Assembly: GCA_005799495.1 (NCBI GenBank)
Contig: SYGP01000012.1
Span: 17,267-81,266 of the forward strand
Direction: 5' to 3'
Source: Planctomycetia bacterium
GTDB lineage: Bacteria; Planctomycetota; Phycisphaerae; Phycisphaerales; SM1A02
DNA length: 64,000 nucleotides
Below the pieces are notes generated by a model. The model saw only the letters and a list, made by a program, of their open reading frames with translations. It did not search any database and had not been told where the DNA came from. Positions 50,368 through 58,514 of the stretch are shown here, one piece after another. A program made the translations under genes and the position numbers. Positions within the stretch are counted from its first letter, which is position 1; every line of letters begins with the position of its first letter.

Positions 50368-52389
50368 ATGAAGCCAGTGTCCGTTCCGCTGCCGATTGTC
50401 ACGCAGTCGCAGGCTTCTGGGCGCGAGTGCGCGTCGCATCGACATGCGGCCATTCGCCCGTCGCGCATGTCCGTGAAGCGCTTCGCCGTGCTGCTTGTGG
50501 TGCAGGCGCTCATCCTCGTGCACATTGCGCATTGGATCGCAGCAGGCACCACGCTCGCACCCATCGAGCCGAGCGAGTCGATGGAGACGCTGAAGTATGG
50601 AACGGTGACCGTTGGTGCGATCTTCTTCCTGATCGCGCTCGCATCGACTGCCATCTTTGGTCGCTGGTTCTGCGGCTGGGGATGTCACGTGCTGATGCTC
50701 CAGGATGGATGCGCGGTGCTGCTGAAGCGGCTGGGACTCCGTCCTCGTGAGTTTCGGTCGCGACTGCTTCGTTGGATTCCGCTCGCGCTTGCCCTCTACA
50801 TGTTCGTGTGGCCCGTGGTGTATCGATTCGGCATCGCGCCATTCATCCAGCCTGATCTCCAGCCAATGCAACTGTCCTGGAGGCTGACGCTCGATGACTA
50901 CTGGGCGACTTTCCCAGGTTGGCTTGTCGGCATTCCCTTTCTCTTGGTGTGCGGTGGGTTGACCATCTGGTTTCTCGGCAACAAGGGCTACTGCACCTAC
51001 GCATGTCCCTACGGCGGTTTCTTCGCGCCCGTGGATGAACTCGCCGTCGGCAGGATCCGCGTGAATGACGCGTGCGAAGGGTGCGGCCACTGCACGGCGG
51101 TGTGCACATCGAATGTGCGCGTCCATGAGGAGGTTGCGCTGCACAAGATGGTGATCGACCCAGGCTGCATGAAGTGCATGGACTGCGTATCGGTGTGTCC
51201 GAACAATGCACTCTCGTTCGGCTTTGGGAAACCAGCGGTTTCGGTCGCGTCCGAGACGCGCGCATCGCGCAGTTGGGACCTGACCTGGGCGGGTGAGTGG
51301 TCGCTGCTCGCGGCTGCGTTGTTGGGGTTCTACTCGGTGTACTTCCCCTTTTCAGATGGCATCGGCAAGGTCACTCTGCCACTTCTCTTCGCCTCCGGAC
51401 TTGCTGCGTGCTTCGCATTCATGGCGTGGAAGTCTTCGCAGATCGTCCGCCGAGTGCCGAGTGGGTTCCACCGGATCAACTTCGTACGGCAGGGGCGCAT
51501 CGCCCGAGCGGGAATCGCCTGGGTCGCCCTGACGGGCATCCTTGGGCTGGGGCTGTGCGCCAACCTTGCAACCAACGTCAGTGCATGGATGGCATTCCGA
51601 AGTGACTCGATGGTGCGAGTGCCTGAATCCCTGGTCTTCTCGTCCGATCGAAGCCCGATCGATCCACGCACGGTCGTGTCCGCGGAGTCGGCAATCGCGT
51701 GGTATCGGCGGACACTGCCGGCAACATCGGGTGGACTGGCGGTCCTTCAACCTTCTCAGGATCAGATTCTTCTTCGGATGGTGTTCTTGCATGGAGTGCT
51801 TGCGCAGTGGGATGAAGCGGAGGCGCTGTTGCAGAGGCGGTTGGCCGTATCGGAGAACGAGGTGTTCGTGCTGCTGCTCGCGCGAGTGTGGACGTCCATG
51901 GGTCGGACGGAGCGGACGGTCGAGTGGCTGATGGAACAGTCGCGGCGCAATCCTTCGTGGGTGGGTGTTCCCGAGGAACTCATCGGCATTCTCGTGCGGG
52001 ATGGACGGAATGTCGAAGCGATCGGCTGGGCGCGCGAGGCGTCGAGCCGCCCTGATGCTCCCGTCACCCTGAACAACCGTCTCGCTGCGCTGCTCATCCG
52101 CCAAGGTGCGGTGGATGAGGTGGAGGAGGGCCTCCGCATCGCCAAAGCAACCCAGATCCGCGAGCCCGACAATCCGTCATTGCTCGGCGTGGTCGGCCTT
52201 GGGGAGATTCGGCTTGGCCGGGTGGACGCAGCCGTGCCGCTGCTTGAGCGGGCCATTGAACTTGCACCCAACGACCCTGCCCTTCACGAGATCATCGCAG
52301 AGGCGCTCGAGATGCGCGGCGAACTCGAGCGCGCCCAGTACCACCGCGATCGTTCCGGCGAGTTGCGTTTTGGCGCTCGCGCCGAGTGA
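50368..52389 (+). CDS. Membrane polyferredoxin (NapH/NosR-like) with C-terminal TPR-like region
   Basis: A 673-residue membrane protein. The N-terminal half has five to six membrane helices and cysteine motifs of the NapH/NosR/CcoG type: FGRWFCGWGCHVLMLQDGC, where the usual CP is CH, and GYCTYACPYGGFF. A double [4Fe-4S] ferredoxin module follows (CEGCGHCTAVC and CMKCMDCVSVC-P). Two more membrane segments come next (about 310-345), then a helical region of about 200 residues with TPR-like repeats (WDEAEALLQRRLAVSENE, DAAVPLLERAIELAPNDPAL). A role in electron transfer is likely; the partner is unknown. ATG 50368 is chosen; ATG 50467 is closer to TM1. Confidence 0.8.
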   Translation: MKPVSVPLPIVTQSQASGRECASHRHAAIRPSRMSVKRFAVLLVVQALILVHIAHWIAAGTTLAPIEPSESMETLKYGTVTVGAIFFLIALASTAIFGRWFCGWGCHVLMLQDGCAVLLKRLGLRPREFRSRLLRWIPLALALYMFVWPVVYRFGIAPFIQPDLQPMQLSWRLTLDDYWATFPGWLVGIPFLLVCGGLTIWFLGNKGYCTYACPYGGFFAPVDELAVGRIRVNDACEGCGHCTAVCTSNVRVHEEVALHKMVIDPGCMKCMDCVSVCPNNALSFGFGKPAVSVASETRASRSWDLTWAGEWSLLAAALLGFYSVYFPFSDGIGKVTLPLLFASGLAACFAFMAWKSSQIVRRVPSGFHRINFVRQGRIARAGIAWVALTGILGLGLCANLATNVSAWMAFRSDSMVRVPESLVFSSDRSPIDPRTVVSAESAIAWYRRTLPATSGGLAVLQPSQDQILLRMVFLHGVLAQWDEAEALLQRRLAVSENEVFVLLLARVWTSMGRTERTVEWLMEQSRRNPSWVGVPEELIGILVRDGRNVEAIGWAREASSRPDAPVTLNNRLAALLIRQGAVDEVEEGLRIAKATQIREPDNPSLLGVVGLGEIRLGRVDAAVPLLERAIELAPNDPALHEIIAEALEMRGELERAQYHRDRSGELRFGARAE

Positions 52390-52922
52390 CTCCGCCCGCC
52401 CGACGCAGGGTGGACGCTATGCTCGCCCATTCGATGTTGGTCTCGCTTTCGATTCGTGAGCTGCTCGATCCGCGCGCGGTGCGTGTCCCGCTGAAGGGTG
52501 TCGATCGGCAGGGAGTGCTCGATGAACTCTGCGATGCGCTCGGAGGAATCGGTGCGGTGTCCGATCCCGCACAGCTCAAGAAGGCAGTGTGGGAGAGGGA
52601 GCAGCAGCGCTCCACGGGCATCGGCGAAGGGCTCGCATTTCCACATGGAAAGTGCAGCAGCGTGGCACGACTGGCCATTGCGATCGGACGCCCCACGGTG
52701 CCGATGGACTTTGGGGCGATTGACCGTCGCCCCGTCCGATTGATCGTGTTGCTCGCATCACCGCCGGAACGAATCACAGATCACATTCAGGTTCTGCACC
52801 TCATCAGCCGCATCTTTTCCGACGCTGCGACCCGTGAACGGATCTGCCTCGCACCTGACTCGGTCACCATGCGGAACGAGTTGCTCGCCGCAGAATCGGC
52901 GCTTGCGTCTCGAAGCGCTTGA
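52386..52922 (+). CDS. PTS sugar transporter subunit IIA (PtsN/fructose type)
   Basis: A 178-residue EIIA domain of the PtsN/FruA-mannitol family. The phosphorylated histidine lies in STGIGEGLAFPHGK, the family signature, with LSIRELLDPRAV at the start and HIQVLHLISRIFSD later. Alone, such a domain usually has a regulatory, nitrogen-PTS role rather than sugar uptake. No EI, HPr or EIIB/C genes are here. GTG 52386 overlaps the polyferredoxin stop as GTGA; ATG 52419 is a good internal alternative. Confidence 0.87.
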   Translation: MTPPARRRVDAMLAHSMLVSLSIRELLDPRAVRVPLKGVDRQGVLDELCDALGGIGAVSDPAQLKKAVWEREQQRSTGIGEGLAFPHGKCSSVARLAIAIGRPTVPMDFGAIDRRPVRLIVLLASPPERITDHIQVLHLISRIFSDAATRERICLAPDSVTMRNELLAAESALASRSA

Positions 52923-52957
52923 TGGACTCCAGCCGTTCGGGCTCAGTTCCACTGGGC

Positions 52958-53563
52958 TCAGTTCCACCGCGCAACAGACGCACGAATCGGCGCACGGCTG
53001 AACCAAACGATCAGGAAGAGCGGCAGTGCCCACTGCCAGAGCAGACTGATTGCGATTCCAAAGATCGCGACTCCACGCATCAGATCAGGCGATGCCCCTG
53101 ATGTGTTCTGTTCAGCCTGCATCCACTCCATCTGTGCTTGGAAAATCACCCAGCCAGCGCCCGCGAGCAGAATGGCCAGCACCAGCTTCGCTGCGGCCCA
53201 TAGGCGAAGAAGCGTTGCGCTCGTTGCCCGGCGACGGAGCAATTGGATGCCGCCCACGAGAAGAACTGTCGCAACCAACATGGACAGCAGCGAAAGCCCA
53301 GTGTTCACCCAGAAGAAGCGTTCATTGACGGCCTGTTGCGCAGCCATCTGGTCTGCACTCTGTGGCGCGAGCCTGCTCATCGATTCATACATCTGACTTC
53401 CGAAGAGGGAGGCGACCATCCCGCAGCCGCCCTGCAGAACTCCAGCGATACCAAAAATGATGGCGATTGTTCCAACAACGCCTGGCCATCGGTGAGTCTC
53501 GGGCACGCTCACATCCTGAAATGGAGGCGGCGCAGATGAGGGCGTTCCAGGCGTGGACATCAT
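52958..53563 (-). CDS. Small multi-pass membrane protein of unknown function
   Basis: A 201-residue protein with a Pro/Ser-rich cytoplasmic N-terminus and four predicted helices (VVGTIAIIFGIAGVLQGG, NTGLSLLSMLVATVLLVG, LVLAILLAGAGWVIF, FGIAISLLWQWALPLFLIVW). A polar loop with Gln/Ala content separates helices 1 and 2. No family is recognised. It is the last gene of a minus-strand run after metK and rsmB (21 bases after rsmB). Confidence 0.55.
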   Translation of the reverse strand: MMSTPGTPSSAPPPFQDVSVPETHRWPGVVGTIAIIFGIAGVLQGGCGMVASLFGSQMYESMSRLAPQSADQMAAQQAVNERFFWVNTGLSLLSMLVATVLLVGGIQLLRRRATSATLLRLWAAAKLVLAILLAGAGWVIFQAQMEWMQAEQNTSGASPDLMRGVAIFGIAISLLWQWALPLFLIVWFSRAPIRASVARWN

Positions 53564-53584
53564 GGCAGGCGCTCCGTTGGTCCG

Positions 53585-54979
53585 TTACGAATGGAGTCGA
53601 ACGACAGCATGGTAACTGCCATCGGTGAGAAGGTCGGCGGTGTCGCCAATCGAGCCGCGGGGCAACCACTCCGTCTCCTGCACGACCTGCCCACGCCATT
53701 GCTGTGCCAGCCAGCGTGCTTGTTCCTGATTCTCGGTCGGGTCGAGACTGCACGTGCTCCAGAGCACATGACCGCGCTCAGCAACCAGTCCGCGGTGATG
53801 AGTGGCGATTGCACGTTGCAGTGCCACCAGTTCCGCCATGGCATGATCGCTGAACCGGTAACGCGCCTCCATGCGACGCGCGAGGACACCTGTATTTGAA
53901 CAGGGCACATCCAGAAGCAACAGATCAAAGTGGCGGGGGAAGGGTCCGAGCTCCGCCAACTCGCAGATGCGAAGATTGGCGATGCCCTTTGCGCGCGCAC
54001 GCAGTGCTCGCAGACGCACAGGATCAGGATCCGTCGCCCATACTTCCGCGTTGGGATGCAGCAGAGCGAGTTGGACGGACTTCGTCCCGCGGCCGGCACA
54101 TGCGTCCAGAATGCGACGGGGAGCGAGGCTGCGAGTCGCGAGAACAGCTTGGGCGCTCGCAGGATCCTGCAGGATCAGGGCCGGATGAGTGTTCAGAAGA
54201 TGCGCGAGTTCAGGACCGCCCCGACTGTGCAGGAAGAACCCGCTGCAGGAGTGGGGTGGGAGATCCGAAAGCGGGGACGAGTCAGTGCCCGCACTCCGCT
54301 CGCAGCCATCATGAATGACGAGCGGCATCTGCATCATGCTGTGCAGGGCGAGGTGCCGTGCGATCTCCATGCCACGAGTCGCATGCCAACGCGCCACGAG
54401 CGGATGTGGATGACTCGTCTGAACGCCCAGGCGCGCCACGGAGTCTGCGGGCAGCAGCGGTTCGTTCAGCAGAAGCAAGTGTCCATCCGAAAGCGGCAGC
54501 ACATCACGTCGTTCCAGCCAATCCGGGCATTCCCCGCGCGTTGTGGTTCCGCTGCGCAGTCCAGCGACGCGTCGCAGAACGGCGTTGACCATGCCTGCGG
54601 CACCGTGCTGCAGTCTGCTGCGAGTCCAACCCACGGTGTCATCCACAACCGCGTGGGTGGGTTCACGCGGCATGTACAGAAGCTGCGTAATGCCCGCGAG
54701 CAGCGCCGCACGGGCGGGTGGTTGGACTTCGAGCCACGGGCGCGTGCAGAGTGGACGAGCGATCGATTCAGCCGTCAGCCAGTGGCGGATGGTGGCGCGC
54801 TCGATCGCCGCCGCCAGTCCGCTGCCGCCGCTGGCACTCCGTTCGCTCGAATCGCCTTCGTGCTGCGCTGCCTCGGCAGCGGAGTCGGCGAGGGCCGCTG
54901 ACCGCCGCTGGTCAAAGAGCAGATTGGGGAACGCAGTCACCTGCGAGAGGAGGCGATCAAGCGCCGCTGCACGCGGCAT
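53585..54979 (-). CDS. rsmB: 16S rRNA cytosine-C5 methyltransferase (RsmB-like)
   Basis: SAM-dependent enzyme methylating cytosine 967 of 16S rRNA. The 464 residues begin with a NusB-like RNA-binding domain (ITQLLYMPREPTHAVVDDTV, AAGMVNAVLRRVAG). The Rossmann methyltransferase has ILDACAGRGTKSVQLALL (SAM loop) and the two NOL1/NOP2/Sun cysteines in LDVPCSNTGVLARR and STCSLDPTENQEQA. The ATG at 54979 excludes an upstream reading that overlaps metK. It follows metK, which makes its methyl donor, by 17 bases. Confidence 0.9.
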   Translation of the reverse strand: MPRAAALDRLLSQVTAFPNLLFDQRRSAALADSAAEAAQHEGDSSERSASGGSGLAAAIERATIRHWLTAESIARPLCTRPWLEVQPPARAALLAGITQLLYMPREPTHAVVDDTVGWTRSRLQHGAAGMVNAVLRRVAGLRSGTTTRGECPDWLERRDVLPLSDGHLLLLNEPLLPADSVARLGVQTSHPHPLVARWHATRGMEIARHLALHSMMQMPLVIHDGCERSAGTDSSPLSDLPPHSCSGFFLHSRGGPELAHLLNTHPALILQDPASAQAVLATRSLAPRRILDACAGRGTKSVQLALLHPNAEVWATDPDPVRLRALRARAKGIANLRICELAELGPFPRHFDLLLLDVPCSNTGVLARRMEARYRFSDHAMAELVALQRAIATHHRGLVAERGHVLWSTCSLDPTENQEQARWLAQQWRGQVVQETEWLPRGSIGDTADLLTDGSYHAVVRLHS

Positions 54980-54996
54980 CGTCTTGCGATCTGAAA

Positions 54997-56202
54997 TCAC
55001 TTGGCACGCACGCGGACAGCAGACTGGCGGAGAGCAGACGCGACATCCGTCCGCTCCCACGAGAAACTGCCCTTCCCGGCGGAGCCAGGTTCACGACCGA
55101 AGTGTCCGTGGTACGCGGTGTGCGAATAGATCGGACGCTTCAGGTCAAGTGTCTTGATGATGCCTGCCGGTGTGAGATCGAAGTGCTCGCGCACGATGCG
55201 CGCAAGCTTGTCATCGGGAATCTTGCCAGAGCCTTGTGTGTCGACGAGCACGGATGTCGGTTCCGCGACGCCAATCGCGTAGGCGATCTGCACCTCGCAA
55301 ACTTCTGCCAAGTCCGCACCCACGATGTTCTTCGCGACATACCGCGCCATGTACGCGGCCGAACGATCCACCTTCGACGGGTCCTTGCCGCTGAACGCGC
55401 CGCCACCATGCCGTCCACGACCGCCGTAGGTATCGACGATGATCTTGCGACCCGTCAATCCGCAGTCACCGTGTGGTCCACCGATTTCGAAGCGCCCCGT
55501 CGGATTCACATGCACCGCGATGCCGTCGTGCCACCAATCGCCCAGCACGGGCTTGATGATGTGCCGAATCACCTCGGACTTGAGGCGGTCCTGGCAAGTG
55601 TTCCACATCGGATGGTGCTGCGTCGACAGCACGACATTCTCGATCTTGCGCGCCGAGCGTCCGTCGTACTCGACGGCGACTTGGCTCTTTGCATCTGGAC
55701 GCAGCCCCTTGATGATCTCCTTCTCTCGGACTTCAGCCTGACGGGCGACGAGACGATGCGAAAGCATGATCGGCAGCGGCATCAGTTGGCGGGTCTCCCG
55801 GCACGCATAGCCGAACATCATGCCTTGGTCGCCGGCGCCCTGAGCCTTCTTCTTCTTGCTTGCAGTCTTCGTGTTGACGCCGCGGGCGATGTCGGGCGAT
55901 TGTCGGCCGATCGTCACCAGCACTCCACAGGACCGACCATCGAATCCTTTCTCCGCCGAGTCGTAGCCGATGCGGATGATCGTCTCACGAGCAACCTTGG
56001 CCACATCGACATCCCCAGCGCATGTCACCTCGCCCGCCACCACCGCCAAGCCGGTGGTGACCAGCGTCTCGCAGGCGACCCGCGCTTGGGGGTCTACCGC
56101 GAGCATGGCATCCAAAACGGCATCTGAAATCTGGTCAGAAACCTTGTCTGGGTGCCCCATGGACACGGATTCTGAGGTGAAAGTGTAAAAATGGTTTGGC
56201 AT
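54997..56202 (-). CDS. metK: S-adenosylmethionine synthetase
   Basis: Makes S-adenosylmethionine from methionine and ATP. The 401 residues carry the standard N-terminus [19 protein letters not shown], the ATP hexapeptide [12 protein letters not shown] and the P-loop-like [38 protein letters not shown] is also typical. A short internal stretch ([12 protein letters not shown]) before GAGDQG is a slightly longer, lysine-rich loop. ATG 56202 is preferred to an in-frame start at 56235. The divergent protease gene starts 98 bases upstream. Confidence 0.96.
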   Translation of the reverse strand: MPNHFYTFTSESVSMGHPDKVSDQISDAVLDAMLAVDPQARVACETLVTTGLAVVAGEVTCAGDVDVAKVARETIIRIGYDSAEKGFDGRSCGVLVTIGRQSPDIARGVNTKTASKKKKAQGAGDQGMMFGYACRETRQLMPLPIMLSHRLVARQAEVREKEIIKGLRPDAKSQVAVEYDGRSARKIENVVLSTQHHPMWNTCQDRLKSEVIRHIIKPVLGDWWHDGIAVHVNPTGRFEIGGPHGDCGLTGRKIIVDTYGGRGRHGGGAFSGKDPSKVDRSAAYMARYVAKNIVGADLAEVCEVQIAYAIGVAEPTSVLVDTQGSGKIPDDKLARIVREHFDLTPAGIIKTLDLKRPIYSHTAYHGHFGREPGSAGKGSFSWERTDVASALRQSAVRVRAK

Positions 56203-56300
56203 AGGGGGGTTCCTGACTGAATACTTTGGAAGCACGGCAATGTACTTGTCGTAAGGCGGAACGCCAACCCGCCTAGTCTTTGGAGCGAAGCGTCAAACCC

Positions 56301-57908
56301 ATGCCACACGTCGATCCATCCAGACACGCAAGCGCTCCTTGTCGCGATCAGCGACGGGGACAATCGCGCGTCACGGCGTTCGCGTCGTCCGTGGTGTCAT
56401 GGGGTGCGTGTCTGGGAGCATGTCTTGGCGGATGGGCGTTGCCACTGCAGGCGCTTGCCATCGATGAAGAGCTTTTCGCAACGACCCATGTGTTGGTTCG
56501 AGTGAAAGCCGACTTCGAGGCGCAGCAGGATGCGAATGGCGAATGGACCTTCGCGCGGTCGGCGCAGGCGATCGGCGGTGGAAAGCAAGGTGCTGCGGTC
56601 GGACGAGCTCCCGACGAACTCGATGCACTGGCGCGCATCCTGCGCGGCGTCGGCGTTCACAACATTGAGCGGCCACTGCCGTTCTTGCCCGCGCACGCAG
56701 ACACCGCCGCTGCAGTCGGGCTCGATCGCTGGTGGCGCATCGACATTCCCGAGGGATCGAACGCGCTCGCAGTGGCGGATCTGCTGAAGGCGTCCTGGGT
56801 CGGCTTCGAGGTCTGCGAAGTGGATGGCATCGGCGGGCTCGCGGGCATTCCCAACGATTCCTCGTTCAGTCTCCAGTATTCGATTCGGAACACGGGTCAA
56901 AGCGGCGGCACGGTTGGCGCGGACATTCGTGCGACCGACGCGTGGGACATTGTGTCGGGCAACCCCAACATCGTCATTGGGGTGCTCGACAGTGGGCTCT
57001 TCCCTCACACGGAGTTGGCGGATCGGATCCTGCCGGGGCGGAATGTTCCTCTCAACACCACCGACACGAGCGAAGTGTGCGGCGGACATGGCACGCATGT
57101 CAGTGGAATCATCGCGGCGACGGGGAACAACCAACTCGGCATCGCCGGACTGTGTTGGAATGCGAAGATCCTCCCCGTGGTGATCGTGAACCCTTGCTCG
57201 GGTTTGGAGTCGTACGTGGCGGACGGACTCGTGTGGGCGGTCGATCAGGGGGCTGATCTGGTGAACATGAGCCTGCAGTACACGGTGGGGTCGCAGTACT
57301 TGCTGAGCGCGGTGCAGTATGCGGCAGCGCGCGATGTCCCGATGTTCGCGGCGACTGGAAACAGCAACGCCGCGGTCGCATTCCCCGCGCGCTTTTCCGA
57401 GACGATCGCCGTGGCGGCTTCCAACCGCTTCGATCAGCGGTACAGCCTCTCGAACTTCGGTCCCGAGGTGGATATCTCCGCCCCCGGTGAAGGCATTTAC
57501 TCGCTCGCAGTCAACAATGGCTACGGGAATCGAACTGGTACGAGCATGGCGTGTCCGCATGTGACGGGCGTTGCCGCGCTGATGCGCGCGGTCTACCCGA
57601 GCATGAGTCCGACGCTGATTCGCTCGGTCCTCATGCAGTACGCGCGCGACATCGGAGCAACCGGCTTCGACGAGATGACCGGCGCAGGTGTCGTGAACGC
57701 AGCCGCGAGCGTTGCGGCCGCCGCGGCGATGAGTCCTCCCGCAGCCGATCTCGATCGAGATGGGGTGGTCAGTGGCACGGATCTCACGATCCTTCTGTCA
57801 CAGTGGGGCACATGCAGCGGCTGCAGTTGTCCGGCGGACATCAACGATGACTGTGTCGTCGACGGCACAGATTTGACGGCGCTCCTCTCGGCGTGGTCAA
57901 GCTCCTAA
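56301..57908 (+). CDS. Subtilisin-like serine protease (S8) with dockerin-like tail
   Basis: A 535-residue exported protease. The signal (VVSWGACLGACLGGWALPLQALA) is followed by an inhibitor-like propeptide region (about 55-165). The S8 triad is complete: Asp230 in GVLDSGLFPHTE, His263 in GGHGTHVSGIIAA, and Ser415 in GTSMACPHVTGVAAL; the oxyanion Asn is in FAATGNSN. The C-terminal 55 residues hold two dockerin-like loops (DLDRDGVVSGTDLTILLSQW, DINDDCVVDGTDLTALLSAW) with a Cys-rich hinge (CSGCSC). ATG 56301 is used; an in-frame TTG at 56280 would add seven residues. Confidence 0.93.
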   Translation: MPHVDPSRHASAPCRDQRRGQSRVTAFASSVVSWGACLGACLGGWALPLQALAIDEELFATTHVLVRVKADFEAQQDANGEWTFARSAQAIGGGKQGAAVGRAPDELDALARILRGVGVHNIERPLPFLPAHADTAAAVGLDRWWRIDIPEGSNALAVADLLKASWVGFEVCEVDGIGGLAGIPNDSSFSLQYSIRNTGQSGGTVGADIRATDAWDIVSGNPNIVIGVLDSGLFPHTELADRILPGRNVPLNTTDTSEVCGGHGTHVSGIIAATGNNQLGIAGLCWNAKILPVVIVNPCSGLESYVADGLVWAVDQGADLVNMSLQYTVGSQYLLSAVQYAAARDVPMFAATGNSNAAVAFPARFSETIAVAASNRFDQRYSLSNFGPEVDISAPGEGIYSLAVNNGYGNRTGTSMACPHVTGVAALMRAVYPSMSPTLIRSVLMQYARDIGATGFDEMTGAGVVNAAASVAAAAAMSPPAADLDRDGVVSGTDLTILLSQWGTCSGCSCPADINDDCVVDGTDLTALLSAWSSS

Positions 57909-57921
57909 CATTCCGGTTGCC

Positions 57922-58485
57922 ATGAAGGGCAACGCGGTGCTCGTTCCCGTCGAACTCACGCGGATTTACATCCGCGAGATGACCGACTTGCAGATCATCG
58001 AGCTGACCGAGATTGGCGGGAAGCGTTCCTTTCCAATCGTGATCGGGATGGTCGAGGCGTGCGCCATCGAACGGCGCCGCAGTGGGACCGAAGCGGAGCG
58101 ACCGCAAACGCATGATCTGCTCGCCCATGTGATCCGAGTGCTCGGCGCGACCGTCGTTCGTGTCGAGATCTGCGACCTTCGCGACAACACCTTCTTTGCC
58201 ACGGTCGTTCTCAGGCGCGGTGGAGAAGAGATCCCTCTCGATTCGCGTCCCTCGGATGCGATCGCCGTCGGGGTTGCGATCGATGCGCCCATCTTCGTTG
58301 CCGAGCATGTTCTCGCGGCGGCATCCGTCCAAGCCGCGCAGCCGTCGTTGCCTTTTGCGGTCGACGAGGACTCGGAGTCGGACGATGATGCTGATTCGCA
58401 GTCAGAGTCCGAAGACCAGGATGATCCGCAAGGGAACTGGTGGGAGGATGATGATGCGTCGGACGAGGACGAGGAAAAGGCCTGA
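57922..58485 (+). CDS. Bifunctional nuclease (DUF151) family protein
   Basis: A 187-residue protein with the DUF151 core: VELTRIYIREMTDLQIIELTE, FPIVIGMVEACAIERR, RPQTHDLLAHVIRVLGA and LDSRPSDAIAVGVAIDAPIFV. Plant and bacterial relatives show nuclease activity, but the usual role is unclear. The last 45 residues are almost wholly acidic (DEDSESDDDADSQSESEDQD), a tail that may bind basic proteins or metal ions. It starts 13 bases after the protease gene. Confidence 0.88.
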   Translation: MKGNAVLVPVELTRIYIREMTDLQIIELTEIGGKRSFPIVIGMVEACAIERRRSGTEAERPQTHDLLAHVIRVLGATVVRVEICDLRDNTFFATVVLRRGGEEIPLDSRPSDAIAVGVAIDAPIFVAEHVLAAASVQAAQPSLPFAVDEDSESDDDADSQSESEDQDDPQGNWWEDDDASDEDEEKA

Positions 58486-58514
58486 TGCAGTGTGCAGCCG
58501 AATCGCCCCGCGAT

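Noticed and set aside
56203..56300. A SAM riboswitch upstream of metK
   Set aside because: No core of the SAM-I, SAM-II, SAM-IV or SAM/SAH type could be matched; only a short generic hairpin is present.
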